64,000 nucleotides of DNA from Aureispira sp963837355 (GTDB lineage: Bacteria > Bacteroidota > Bacteroidia > Chitinophagales > Saprospiraceae), in contig CAWIMY010000001.1 of NCBI GenBank assembly GCA_963837355.1, positions 62,001 through 126,000 of the forward strand. Reading direction: 5' to 3'. The translations under genes and the position numbers were made by a program. The notes beneath the pieces are model-generated. The model was not told the DNA's origin. It ran no database searches and saw only the letters and a list, made by a program, of their open reading frames with translations. Below, piece after piece: positions 26,661-35,818 of this stretch (the stretch's first letter is position 1; each line of letters begins with the position of its first letter).

Positions 26661-27416
26661 ATGCCGCATTTGCCACCAAATTCTACTCCATTGTCCCATT
26701 CTGCCGTCCAAAGCTGGTCCATTATCATTCTGTGTTACAACGAAGCGGGAAATATTGGCCGCGTTTTACGCCGTACTTATGCCTTGTTTCCCGAACTTTC
26801 GGTGGAGGGCGGAGAATTAATTGTAGTGAATGATGGCAGTAGTGATGGAAGCCACGACGCTATTTTAGAGTTTATCGCTGCGCATCCCGACGCTCCTGTG
26901 AATTATTTGCATCATCCTTCCAATTTAGGAATTGGCCTTGCACTACACCACGGGTATGCCCAAGCGCGTGCCGAAAATGTGGTGATGATTCCTGGCGATG
27001 GGCAATTTGATTTGCAAGAATTGTTACCACATAAAAACTTAGCTCCCCAAACCATTCTGGCATTCTATCGGGTAGAAAACATGACTTATACCTTAACGCG
27101 CAATATTTTGTCGCTGTTTAACAGCTGGCTCAACCGCTTTTTTTTGGGCTTGACCCTAAAAGATGTAAACTGGGTAAAGGCGTATAAGACAGCCGCCGTA
27201 CAAGCACTGACGTTAGAAGTACAGAGCTCTTTAGTAGAATCAGAAATTTGCAGTAAATTGCTTTATTCGGGACACCGTGCCTTGGAAGTCAAGTCCAAAT
27301 ACTGGCCGCGACAGGCAGGAACGAGCAAGGGCGCTTCTTGGGCAATTGTTCGTCAAGCCTTGTCCGATATACCAATTTTGATACTAGCATTTAGAAGATT
27401 CAGAAAAAAACGATAA
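26661..27416 (+). CDS. Family 2 glycosyltransferase (polyprenyl-phosphate type)
   Basis: The start is placed at the ATG 26661, not the TTG at 26652, giving 251 residues. The GT-A fold is clear: SIIILCYNEAGNIGRVL at the N-terminus, VVNDGSSDGS (nucleotide-sugar-binding acidic motif) and MIPGDGQFDLQEL carrying the metal-binding DxD-like site. Such enzymes transfer a sugar from a nucleotide donor to a polyprenyl phosphate carrier on the cytoplasmic face. There is no C-terminal membrane segment, only a basic tail. The following gene also starts with a similar domain, which suggests the two work in the same glycan pathway. Confidence 0.85.
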   Translation: MPHLPPNSTPLSHSAVQSWSIIILCYNEAGNIGRVLRRTYALFPELSVEGGELIVVNDGSSDGSHDAILEFIAAHPDAPVNYLHHPSNLGIGLALHHGYAQARAENVVMIPGDGQFDLQELLPHKNLAPQTILAFYRVENMTYTLTRNILSLFNSWLNRFFLGLTLKDVNWVKAYKTAAVQALTLEVQSSLVESEICSKLLYSGHRALEVKSKYWPRQAGTSKGASWAIVRQALSDIPILILAFRRFRKKR

Positions 27417-27503
27417 TTTTAAGGGTTAGCCAACCTCTACTTAAAAATATACCATAGGGCGGGGATCTTTTGTCCGCAGTTGATCCCCTACAAATATCGC
27501 CGC

Positions 27504-30500
27504 ATGTCCAACAAAAAAAAGAACCCTAATAAGAGATCAAGTGCTCCCAAAAAAGCCAGTGTCCGCCAATCCCACCACTACCAAGGAAAACTTTCGCTGA
27601 TTATTCCGCTGTACAATGAAGTGGATCGCTTGCCGCGAATGATCAAAACACTCCGTAAGTTTGAGACAGAGTGGACCACGCCTTACGAAGTCCTATTGGT
27701 CAACGATGGGAGTACAGACGATACGCTGGCCGCATTGGGAAAGGAATTTGGGGAGCACACTGCTACAGAAGGCGTTGCTACGTACCGCATTCTCGATCAA
27801 AAAAAGAACCAAGGCAAGGGACATGCCCTCAAACGCGGTATGGCAGAGGCAGAAGGCGACCACCTCTTGACCTTGGATGCCGATATGGCTTGTAGCCCAA
27901 CGACGTTGTTCAACTGGTTGCAAGCGTTGCCCGCGCAAACATTTGACTCCAATACGATTTACATTGGCTCGCGCGAGCACCCCGATTCAGAGATAAAAGC
28001 CGAAGGCCAGCGCCGCACCTTGGGGCGTTTGTTCAACGGCTGGGTGCAATTCTTAACGGGTAGCAACAGCCGTGATACCCAATGTGGCTTTAAATTATAT
28101 CCCAAAGAATTGGGACAGTGGCTATTTGAGCAAATGGCTGTCAAGGGTTGGGCACACGACGTAGAATTGCTACACAATGCCCGTTTATACCAAGTACCTG
28201 TCGTTGAAATGCCCGTAGAATGGGAGGAGGTCAACGATTCCAAAGTATCGGTTTGGTCGGACGGGATCAAGATGGGCATTAGTGCTTTTTTCTTGGTCTT
28301 GGCCAATATGGTACGTTTTTTCTTTGTCCTGCCCTTTAAGGAGCAAGCCCGCAATTTGCGATTGATGCCCAATGGCGAAGCGCCGATTTATCGGTTTTTG
28401 TTTGGCTTGTTGTCGATAGTGCTGTTGTTTTTAATGCCTTATTTGAGTTTTGATTATGGCATAACAGCGGATGAGGAAGTGCAACGGCTATACGGAGAGC
28501 ACGTGTTGAATTATTTTGAGTCGGATGGGGTAGATGGAACGGCATTGACTTTTCAAAATTTATACCTCTATGGAGGGTGGTTTGATTACAACATGGCTTG
28601 GCTGCACAAGTATATTTTCCCCTCTTGGGATATTTACGAAATGCGCCATATGTTTAATGCCTTGTTGGGAGCGTTCTTGATGCTGTTTACAGGGTTGTTG
28701 GCCAAAGCTGTTTCGCAGCGCTGGCAGGTAGCTTTTTGGACACTGGTGTTTATTGTGTTGTCGCCGCGTATTTTTGGCCATTCTATGAACAATCCAAAGG
28801 ATATTCCTTTTGCGTTTAGTTATGTATTTACCTTGTACTTTTTGATGAATTTTGTGCGGCAATTGCCTCGTCCTTCCGTACAAGCGGTTGCAGGGATTAT
28901 TGCAGGCGTAGCGTTGAGTATCAATATTCGGGTAGGGGGGATTTTATTAATTCCCTATCTCTTCTTGTTTACAGGGGGCGCGTTTGTCGTAGAGAAGCGC
29001 CTACGTCCGCAATTAAAGCAGACTAGTAAATTGCTCAAACTGGGCATCTTGTTGGGTGTAATGACGATTTTGGGGTATTTAGGAGGCTCGCTTTATTGGC
29101 CTTTTGCCCAAGAGGATCCGATTGGTGGGCCGCGTTTGGCGTTGGCCGAAATGTCTAACTTTACAACAGGCATTCGTATGGTTTGGGACGGGCAACATTA
29201 TTGGTCGGACTTCTTACCTTGGAACTACATTATTAAATGGTTTGGGATTGCAACGCCTGCCTTGATTTTGATCGGTAGCGTGTTGGTAGTGGTTCCTATT
29301 CTAAAAGATGAGAAAAACCGTTGGTTGCTGCTAATGGTGATTTTTGCAGGGCTTTTTCCTGTTGCTTATGCCATTTATAAGGATTCTGCGTTGTATGATG
29401 GAATGCGCCACTTCTTGTTTGTCTATCCTATCTTGGTTATTATGGCAGCCTATGGATTGCAATATACCATTGCACAAGCCAATAATAAATTACTCACTTT
29501 GGGGACTTCTGCAGTTTTGTTGCTAGGGTTGTATTCGCCGATTCGTTGGATGATTGTTAGTCACCCCAACCAGTACATGTACTTCAATGAGTTTTTTGGA
29601 GGGATTGCCAATGCTTACAACTACAATGAAACGGATTACTGGATGAATTCGACCAAAGAAGCGGCCAATTGGGCGATTGAGAATTTGCCCGAAATAAAAG
29701 CAGGGGAGCCTGTTAAAATAGCGACCCAGGCCCACAAACCTGTGCGTCATTATTTTGCGCCGTATGAGAATGTGCAAGCGATTTATACCCGTTACCACGA
29801 CCGTATCAAAGAAGATTGGGACTATGGGTTGTACATCACCCGCTTTGTGAACCGCGACTTTATCGAAAGTGGCTTATTTCCTCCTGGGGAGGCGTTGATT
29901 GCCAGCCGAGAGATTGATGGGGTAATGATTTGGGCGATTACTAAGCGCTCTGCCACCAACAAAGCAGCGAATCAAGCCGACGAGGCGTTTAAAGCTCAAG
30001 ATAATGACCGCGCTGTGCGGTTGCTCGAAGCTGCTGTTCAGGAGAATCCAAAAGACGAAAGTGCTTGGTTGTTATTGGCTCAATATTACCTACAATTGGG
30101 TAATATGCCTGCCGCCAAAGCGGCTTTGGATACCTTAGAAGCTTATTCTCCTAGCTATTCTAATAGCTTGGGGATGAAAGGAATGTATTATTTGCAAAGC
30201 AACAATCCTGACGAGGCGATGACGTATATGCAACGCGCTACGGAATCCAATATCAAGTATGTGTTTGGGCATTTCCACTTAGCGCGCATTTATGCCAGTC
30301 AGAATAAAATGCAAGAAGCCTTGGCACAACTAGAGCTTTTTGATCGCTATGGCGGACAACCGCGTCAAGGTTACGATTTGGCCGTACAAGTGGCCAATAG
30401 TTTGGGGAATAATGCCGCTGCTAGCTATTTCAAAGCCAAGAAGTTATCGTTAGAAGGGAATTGGAATGCTGCCTTGCCAGAAGTACAGCGGTCATTGGCC

Positions 30501-30620
30501 ATTTTGCCTGACTATGCCCCCGCCCTAAAATTACAAGCAGACTACAATAAAGCCTTGGCTGACCAGACCCGTAGAACCGTACGCGAAGCTCGTTTGCGCA
30601 AAGCAGGCCAAATAAAATAG
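27504..30620 (+). CDS. Three-part glycosyltransferase: GT2 + membrane GT-C + TPR
   Basis: Starting at the ATG 27504 gives 1038 residues. Residues about 30-265 form a GT2 domain (LSLIIPLYNEVDR, LLVNDGSTDD, LTLDADMACSP; DAD is the metal site) with the GSREHPDSE stretch of dolichyl-phosphate glucose synthases. From about 295 to 710 come ten or so membrane helices resembling ArnT/PMT-type GT-C enzymes, which use a polyprenyl-phosphate sugar outside the membrane; NNPKDIPFAFSYVF fits this. The last 210 residues are tetratricopeptide repeats. It looks like a donor synthase and its transferase in one chain. No frameshift is seen. The GT-C acceptor is unknown. Confidence 0.75.
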   Translation: MSNKKKNPNKRSSAPKKASVRQSHHYQGKLSLIIPLYNEVDRLPRMIKTLRKFETEWTTPYEVLLVNDGSTDDTLAALGKEFGEHTATEGVATYRILDQKKNQGKGHALKRGMAEAEGDHLLTLDADMACSPTTLFNWLQALPAQTFDSNTIYIGSREHPDSEIKAEGQRRTLGRLFNGWVQFLTGSNSRDTQCGFKLYPKELGQWLFEQMAVKGWAHDVELLHNARLYQVPVVEMPVEWEEVNDSKVSVWSDGIKMGISAFFLVLANMVRFFFVLPFKEQARNLRLMPNGEAPIYRFLFGLLSIVLLFLMPYLSFDYGITADEEVQRLYGEHVLNYFESDGVDGTALTFQNLYLYGGWFDYNMAWLHKYIFPSWDIYEMRHMFNALLGAFLMLFTGLLAKAVSQRWQVAFWTLVFIVLSPRIFGHSMNNPKDIPFAFSYVFTLYFLMNFVRQLPRPSVQAVAGIIAGVALSINIRVGGILLIPYLFLFTGGAFVVEKRLRPQLKQTSKLLKLGILLGVMTILGYLGGSLYWPFAQEDPIGGPRLALAEMSNFTTGIRMVWDGQHYWSDFLPWNYIIKWFGIATPALILIGSVLVVVPILKDEKNRWLLLMVIFAGLFPVAYAIYKDSALYDGMRHFLFVYPILVIMAAYGLQYTIAQANNKLLTLGTSAVLLLGLYSPIRWMIVSHPNQYMYFNEFFGGIANAYNYNETDYWMNSTKEAANWAIENLPEIKAGEPVKIATQAHKPVRHYFAPYENVQAIYTRYHDRIKEDWDYGLYITRFVNRDFIESGLFPPGEALIASREIDGVMIWAITKRSATNKAANQADEAFKAQDNDRAVRLLEAAVQENPKDESAWLLLAQYYLQLGNMPAAKAALDTLEAYSPSYSNSLGMKGMYYLQSNNPDEAMTYMQRATESNIKYVFGHFHLARIYASQNKMQEALAQLELFDRYGGQPRQGYDLAVQVANSLGNNAAASYFKAKKLSLEGNWNAALPEVQRSLAILPDYAPALKLQADYNKALADQTRRTVREARLRKAGQIK

Positions 30621-30662
30621 GGGAAATAACCACTATTGAACCACTACTAAAGTAATTAACAG

Positions 30663-31379
30663 ATGGATTATAAAGATTATGAAGCAGGGCAAACCGCCGA
30701 CAATTTTTGGTTTAGAGCGAAGTATGGCTTGATTGAATTGTTGATGGAGAAAAAAGCACTAAAGGATCGTACCGAGCCCCTCAAAATTTTGAGTATTGGT
30801 ACAGGAACAGGGGACGATCTCAAAATTCTAAAGCAATTTGGAAACAACTACGTGACGGATATTTTGCCCGAAGCGCTGGCCGTCATTCCTGAAGAGGATT
30901 GTTTTGAAAAGCGCTTGGCGGATGCCACGAATTTGCCGTACGACGAAGGGTTCTTCGATATTGTAGTTTCTTTTGATGTGTTTGAACACATTGAGGATGA
31001 TACTAAAGCAGTGAAAGAAGTGTACCGTGTCCTCAAAAAAGGAGGTTCTTTGGTCTATTCGGTGCCCGCTGGGCCTGGTCTCTTTAGCAGCCATGATGTT
31101 GCCTTAGAACACCACCGCCGTTATAACAAAAAGATGGTTAAACAGCTGTTTCAGGAGTTTAAAGAAGTAAAAATGTACTCTTGGAATTCCTTGCTTTATC
31201 CCTTGATTGCTGCCTCTAGAATCAAGAATAAAAATAAAGAACCCCGTGTCGATCATCCCAAATTTTCGGGTGTGGTGGATTCGATGTTTTATAACCTCTT
31301 GCGCTTTGATAACTTTCTAATTCGCCGTGGAATGAGCTTGCCTGTTGGAGTGAGCATTGCAGGTTGGTGTGAGAAGTAA
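30663..31379 (+). CDS. Class I SAM-dependent methyltransferase
   Basis: A 238-residue enzyme. Motif I is LSIGTGTGDD (residues about 43-52), followed by a conserved acidic strand ending in VTDILPEAL. VVSFDVFEHIEDD is the typical motif IV of Methyltransf_11 proteins, and RVLKKGGSLVYSVPA follows. The acceptor is not evident; small molecules, lipids and glycan precursors are all possible. The gene is 42 bases after the large glycosyltransferase and reads the same way, so it may belong to the glycosylation group, for example methylating a sugar or lipid carrier. That link is positional only. Confidence 0.8.
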   Translation: MDYKDYEAGQTADNFWFRAKYGLIELLMEKKALKDRTEPLKILSIGTGTGDDLKILKQFGNNYVTDILPEALAVIPEEDCFEKRLADATNLPYDEGFFDIVVSFDVFEHIEDDTKAVKEVYRVLKKGGSLVYSVPAGPGLFSSHDVALEHHRRYNKKMVKQLFQEFKEVKMYSWNSLLYPLIAASRIKNKNKEPRVDHPKFSGVVDSMFYNLLRFDNFLIRRGMSLPVGVSIAGWCEK

Positions 31380-31568
31380 AGGGCTATTACTTAGTGATTT
31401 TTTGCGTCTAACTGTTGTGTAACCTGCTGTTCAAAACCGTGTTGTCTTGCGCTCCCAAGGGGGACAGATGGCGCAGGAAAGAAAGCCGCAGGAGAAAAGG
31501 ACAAGGGCTTAAAATCAAAATTTTCCGTAAAAAATCTATCGGAAGGCTTCGAAATTCTATTTTTCTAT

Positions 31569-31576
31569 TATCTTTG
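31569..31576 (+). promoter_or_regulatory. TAnnTTTG promoter of rpmE2
   Basis: TATCTTTG is a perfect -7 element, 66 bases before the rpmE2 start. Distance and strand fit a leader of about 60 bases, in which ribosomal-protein control could act. Confidence 0.55.
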
Positions 31577-31642
31577 CAGCTGCAATTGTGCCAGCTATTG
31601 GCCTCCTAGATTATTAATAACCGACACTTTAAAAATACAGTC

Positions 31643-31924
31643 ATGAAAAAAGACCTTCATCCAGCAAGCAGCCGTTTGGTTTGTTTTAGAGATATTTCTA
31701 CCGATACTACTTTTTTGATGAAATCTTCTGCCCCCTCTAGCGAAAATATCGAGTTGGATGGCACGGAGTATCCTCTAGTAAAAGTAGAGATTAGTTCTGC
31801 TTCACACCCTTTTTACACGGGTAAAATGCAGTTCGTGGATACTGCTGGGCGTATTGACAAATTTAACAAGAAATTTGCTAAATTTGACAAATACACGGCT
31901 AAGCAACAAGAAGAAGAAGCATAA
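31643..31924 (+). CDS. rpmE2: 50S ribosomal protein L31 type B
   Basis: A 93-residue protein recognised from MKKDLHPASSRLVCFRDIST and SASHPFYTGKMQFVDTAGR(I)DKF. L31 is part of the large ribosomal subunit near the central protuberance. Only one cysteine is present instead of the zinc-binding Cys cluster of type A, so this is the zinc-independent type B form (L31B/YkgM). The lysine-rich C-terminus and length are normal. It is transcribed alone between a TAnnTTTG promoter and a terminator. Type B copies often replace the zinc form in low zinc, but whether the organism has a type A copy cannot be seen here. Confidence 0.95.
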   Translation: MKKDLHPASSRLVCFRDISTDTTFLMKSSAPSSENIELDGTEYPLVKVEISSASHPFYTGKMQFVDTAGRIDKFNKKFAKFDKYTAKQQEEEA

Positions 31925-31961
31925 GTTAAGCCTCTTGCGCTTGCTTTATGTCTACTATAAG

Positions 31962-31995
31962 AAGGTTAATCAATACGCTTATTGGTTAACCTTTT
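31962..31995 (+). terminator. Terminator after rpmE2
   Basis: AAGGTTAA (31962-31969) pairs with TTAACCTT (31986-31993), with an inner CAATA/TATTG stem, then Ts. Confidence 0.75.
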
Positions 31996-32033
31996 CCTTG
32001 TTTAAGTAAGCGAACCATCAAAACTGACTACGA

Positions 32034-32975
32034 ATGTACAACCGTCGCGCTTTTTTGGGAAGATTGGGGCAATATGCCCTTGTAGCGGGAGGCACCACTC
32101 TAGTGCCCAGCTATTTATCAGCCGAATCCTTTGCCACAGAGGAAGGTCGCCTGCACCAGTTGACTATTTTGCATACCAATGATGTACACAGCCGCATTGA
32201 GCCGTTTCCAATGGATGGAGGGCGCAACGAGGGGCGTGGAGGTATTGCCAAACGAGCCGCCCTAATTAAAAAGATCCGTCAAGAACAAGAGCAAGTCTTG
32301 CTCTTGGATGCAGGCGATATGTTTCAGGGAACGCCCTATTTTAATTACTTCAATGGAGAAGTAGAAGTTAAACTGATGAGCCAAATGGGCTATGATGCCG
32401 CTACAATTGGCAACCATGACTTTGACGCAGGCATTGCTAATTTGCAACAGCAAACTAAAGCACATGCTAATTTTCCACTAATCAACTGCAATTACGATTT
32501 CTCTGATACTGTACTACACCAGCAAGTGCAGCCCTATCAAATTTTCCAAAAGGGAGCCATCAAAGTAGGCGTTATTGGGGTAGGCGTTGCCTTAGAAGGT
32601 TTAGTCGGCAAAGAGTTGTACAAAGAAACGCGTTACTTAGACCCCATTGTACAAGCCAACCAATATGCGGCGTTGCTCAAACACGACGAAGGCTGTCACT
32701 ATGTGATTTGTCTATCACATTTGGGCTATCAATACAAGGCAGATAAAGTTTCGGATCTGGTCTTGGCGGAGCGCAGCAAAAATATCAATTTAATTATTGG
32801 TGGACACACTCATACCTACCTTGATCAACCGACTTTGATCAAAAACCAAGACAGCGAAGAAGTTTGGGTGACGCAAGTCGGTTGGGCAGGGATGACCTTG
32901 GGCAGACTCGATGTCTATTTTGAACGCAACTTTAACGACCGCGCTATGCAGTGTAATAATCAAACGATCGGTTAA
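32034..32975 (+). CDS. 5'-nucleotidase/metallophosphoesterase, catalytic domain only
   Basis: A 313-residue exported enzyme. Motifs of the UshA/CpdB calcineurin-like family are LHTNDVHSR (metal ligands), LLDAGDMFQGTPYFN, GNHDFD and a late GGHTHTYL. The N-terminus begins NRRAFLGRLGQ and then a hydrophobic stretch, which resembles a Tat signal, although export by Sec is also possible. Family members usually carry a second C-terminal domain that binds the nucleoside; it is missing here and no gene for it follows within 400 bases, so the enzyme is a single-domain form. It would act on nucleotides or other phosphate esters in the periplasm. Confidence 0.85.
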   Translation: MYNRRAFLGRLGQYALVAGGTTLVPSYLSAESFATEEGRLHQLTILHTNDVHSRIEPFPMDGGRNEGRGGIAKRAALIKKIRQEQEQVLLLDAGDMFQGTPYFNYFNGEVEVKLMSQMGYDAATIGNHDFDAGIANLQQQTKAHANFPLINCNYDFSDTVLHQQVQPYQIFQKGAIKVGVIGVGVALEGLVGKELYKETRYLDPIVQANQYAALLKHDEGCHYVICLSHLGYQYKADKVSDLVLAERSKNINLIIGGHTHTYLDQPTLIKNQDSEEVWVTQVGWAGMTLGRLDVYFERNFNDRAMQCNNQTIG

Positions 32976-32986
32976 TCTTTCCTATA

Positions 32987-33018
32987 AAAAGGCCACCACT
33001 TAGGCTAGACGGCCTTTT
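32987..33018 (+). terminator. Terminator after the phosphoesterase gene
   Basis: AAAAGGCC (32987-32994) pairs with GGCCTTTT (33011-33018), a clear short stem ending in a T-run. Confidence 0.7.
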
Positions 33019-33408
33019 GCAGGGTCAAAGGCGCTGTTTCTGAATTTTATTATGCTTTCCAAATAATTAAATTTTGTAGGGGAGAACGCCTTGTTTTTTT
33101 TAATTTTCGACTTTTTTTAACGACCTTAGCCAAACTTCTATAGCCAACAACATTAGCTCGCTACACTCGTAAGAGTCCTGCGTTTAGTTGACTTATGGTA
33201 CGGTACTTTGTTTGTCCTTTAGAGGCGAATAAAAGTCATCGTTCACCCCTATTACAACTGCTTTTAGTAGGAGTCAACCGACAGTTTTGTAAGGTTGTTT
33301 TTGGAGGTTTGTTTCTTGGCTTGAGCACAAGTGCTTTGCTATAGACGACTTCCACTTTAGGCTCAAGCCGCTAACTTTTTTTAATCCCTTCAGGTACAAG
33401 CAGCCCCT
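33019..33408. other. Intergenic region before dnaA
   Basis: It contains no gene. I looked for clustered DnaA boxes (TTATNCACA) and found none, so an origin here is not supported. A wide inverted repeat GGCTTGAGC (33318-33326) / GCTCAAGCC (33361-33369) with an inner AGCAC/GTGCT lies 40 bases before the dnaA start and would fold in the mRNA leader. Confidence 0.55.
33318..33369 (+). promoter_or_regulatory. Hairpin in the probable dnaA leader
   Basis: A 9-bp perfect inverted repeat spans 52 bases, closing a loop that has its own small AGCAC/GTGCT stem. It ends 39 bases before the dnaA ATG. It may be a leader structure for control, or simply a protein-binding site. Confidence 0.4.
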
Positions 33409-34818
33409 ATGAGTGTAGACCACGTACAAATTTGGCAACAATGTCTGGCAAGAATCAAGGAGCACGTCAATCCCCAGAGCTTTTCCACTTGGTTTGAACC
33501 AATTCGACCCCTGCGTTTGGAGGGGGCCGTGTTGACCATACAAGTACCCAACAAGTTTTTTTACGAATGGCTGGAGGAACACTACGTGGTTATCCTCAAA
33601 AATGCCATTCAGGTAGAAATAGGGAGTGATGCACAATTGGAATACCTTATTCCTAAAAAAACAGTATTGCCCCAAGTGCCCTCTTTTACAAGAGAAGGGA
33701 ATAATGCGGGAGCAGGCAAAAATGCACTCAAAGGCGGTAAAATCAAAAATCCCTTTGTTATTCCAGGGATTCAGAAACTAAAAATAGATTCTCAGCTTAA
33801 TCTCAATTATACCTTTGAGCATTTTATCGAAGGTGATTGTAACCGCTTGGCGCGCTCGGCAGGGATGGCGATTGCTAAACGACCAGGGAAAACGGCCTTT
33901 AATCCCTTGATGATCTTTGGGGATGTAGGCTTAGGGAAAACCCACTTGGCACAAGCTATTGGTAACGAAGTAGCAACCACTTTTCCAGAAAAAGTAGTGC
34001 TTTATGTCTCTTCAGAGCGCTTTACCAACCAATTTATTGAAGCGTTGAGAAACAACGCCATTAGCGATTTTGTGAAATTCTACCAGATGGTGGATTTGCT
34101 GATCGTGGACGACATTCAGTTTTTGGAGAACAAGCAGAAGACCCAAGATATTTTCTTTTCTATTTTTAACCATTTACACCAAGGAGGCAAGCAGTTGATT
34201 CTCACTTCTGACCGCCCGCCCAAGGAAATGGCGGGAATTGAAGAGCGGTTGATCTCTCGCTTTAAATGGGGCTTGTCTGCCGATTTGCAAATTCCTTCTT
34301 TGGAAACGCGTATGGCGATTATCCAAATGAAAATGGACAATGACGGCGTAGATTTGCCGCCCAATGTCTTGGAATTTATCTCTTACAATGTGCGTACGAA
34401 TGTGCGGGAAATGGAAGGCGTTTTGATTTCGATCATCGCTCAAGCCGCCCTCAACCAGCGCGAAATTGATATTGACCTTGCCAAAGAAGTCATCAGCCAG
34501 TTTGTAGACAATATTTCTAATGAAATCACCGTCGAGTTGATTCAGAAAATTGTGGCGCAACACTATGATTTGCCTGTAGAGAAACTAAAAGAAAAAACTA
34601 GAAAACGCTTTGTTGTGCGTGCGCGCCAACTCTCGATGTATCTGGCCAAACAGTTGAGCAACAAGTCACTCAAGCACATTGGCAATGCCTTTGGAGGCCG
34701 TGACCACAGCACCGTCATTCACGCTTGCCGCTCCATCGAAACGCTGTTAGAGAACGATACGCGTTTCAAAACTGAAGTGTCGGACATCGCCAAACGGCTT
34801 AAATCTACAGGGATCTAA
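33409..34818 (+). CDS. dnaA: Chromosomal replication initiator DnaA
   Basis: A 469-residue DnaA. The N-terminal domain begins IWQQCLARIKEHVNPQSFSTWFEPI. The AAA+ domain has Walker A GDVGLGKTH near residue 171 and Walker B LLIVDDIQFL, followed by sensor LTSDRPP. The C-terminal DNA-binding domain contains the family signature GGRDHSTVIHACRSIE. It binds DnaA boxes at the origin and loads the helicase; the intein-bearing dnaB gene lies 24 kb away in this window. All domains are complete and the length is normal. The next gene starts 13 bases after the stop and is probably co-transcribed. Confidence 0.97.
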   Translation: MSVDHVQIWQQCLARIKEHVNPQSFSTWFEPIRPLRLEGAVLTIQVPNKFFYEWLEEHYVVILKNAIQVEIGSDAQLEYLIPKKTVLPQVPSFTREGNNAGAGKNALKGGKIKNPFVIPGIQKLKIDSQLNLNYTFEHFIEGDCNRLARSAGMAIAKRPGKTAFNPLMIFGDVGLGKTHLAQAIGNEVATTFPEKVVLYVSSERFTNQFIEALRNNAISDFVKFYQMVDLLIVDDIQFLENKQKTQDIFFSIFNHLHQGGKQLILTSDRPPKEMAGIEERLISRFKWGLSADLQIPSLETRMAIIQMKMDNDGVDLPPNVLEFISYNVRTNVREMEGVLISIIAQAALNQREIDIDLAKEVISQFVDNISNEITVELIQKIVAQHYDLPVEKLKEKTRKRFVVRARQLSMYLAKQLSNKSLKHIGNAFGGRDHSTVIHACRSIETLLENDTRFKTEVSDIAKRLKSTGI

Positions 34819-34831
34819 GCGCCCTTTTGGT

Positions 34832-35536
34832 ATGAAAAAGGCTATCCTGAATTGGAGTGGGGGAAAGGACGCGATGTTGTCCCTCTATAAAATACAGCAA
34901 ACCAAGGCTTACCACATTGAATGCCTCTTCACGACCATTAGCGCGGAGCTGCGCCGCATTACGATGCACGGCGTTCGCGAACGCTTATTAGAACAACAGG
35001 CCGCCGCCCTAGGCTTGCCTTTAGAGGTTCTTGCCCTGCCCGAATCGACCAACATGGCTTTGTATAATGACCTCATGCAAACTGCCATGAACAAATTCTT
35101 GGCAGCAGGGGTTACCGCTTCCATCTTTGGCGACCTTCATTTGGCCGACCTCAAGGCTTACCGTGAACAACAACTAGCAAAAATTGGTTTAGAAGGAGTA
35201 TTTCCGCTCTGGCAGCAGCGCGTGGAGACCATTATGCAAGAATTTATAGCCTTGGGATTTAAGGCAGTGGTAGTTTGTGTCAACGCCCGTTATTTGTCGC
35301 AAGATTTTGTGGGGCGAGTGTTGGATGCTGATTTTATTCGGGACTTGCCTGCGGAGGTTGATGTTTGTGGAGAAAATGGAGAATTTCACACGTTTGTATT
35401 TGATGGGCCTAACTTTCAGCAACCTGTTTTGTTTACTATAGGCGAAGTCGTTTATAAGAATTATCAAACGGAAGGGGAGGAAGATGTTCCCTATGATACA
35501 GGTTTTTACTTTCAAGAATTACTACCTATAGAATAA
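34832..35536 (+). CDS. Dph6-like ATP pyrophosphatase (diphthine--ammonia ligase family)
   Basis: A 234-residue PP-loop protein of the DUF71/Dph6 family. The ATP loop is WSGGKDAMLSLY at residues 8-19, and the C-terminal half has VDVCGENGEFHTFVFDGP, the family signature. In archaea and eukaryotes the family completes diphthamide on elongation factor 2; bacteria do not make diphthamide, so the substrate of the bacterial copies is unsettled (an amidation or thiolation is possible). It follows dnaA closely and is likely expressed with it, which says little about function. Two PP-loop families occur in this window, but this protein is not closely similar to the SspD-like one. Confidence 0.85.
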   Translation: MKKAILNWSGGKDAMLSLYKIQQTKAYHIECLFTTISAELRRITMHGVRERLLEQQAAALGLPLEVLALPESTNMALYNDLMQTAMNKFLAAGVTASIFGDLHLADLKAYREQQLAKIGLEGVFPLWQQRVETIMQEFIALGFKAVVVCVNARYLSQDFVGRVLDADFIRDLPAEVDVCGENGEFHTFVFDGPNFQQPVLFTIGEVVYKNYQTEGEEDVPYDTGFYFQELLPIE

Positions 35537-35818
35537 TTGCTTAGTAGCCATTTGGCCGAGCAATTGGTACATTTTCCTAGTTTTTATGCTTTTTTAATTA
35601 TAAAAACATAGATTTCTTAAACAAAATCCCTGTCACAGATGTTCTATTATTATAACAATCAACTTTTAAAGCCAATCACGTTATTTTATTTAGAGTCTTG
35701 ATCCACTAGATCAGTAATTTATTGTTCTATCTCTAACACCCCTTTTTATTGGTCAATGAAGTTGTTAATGCACTGCTTTTGCATTAAAATTATTACTCAA
35801 CTTTGTAAATAGAAACCA

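Noticed and set aside
31415..31609. 64-codon frame before rpmE2
   Set aside because: It covers the rpmE2 promoter and has a basic, low-quality sequence without family resemblance.
33019..33408. Replication origin upstream of dnaA
   Set aside because: No cluster of DnaA boxes could be found.
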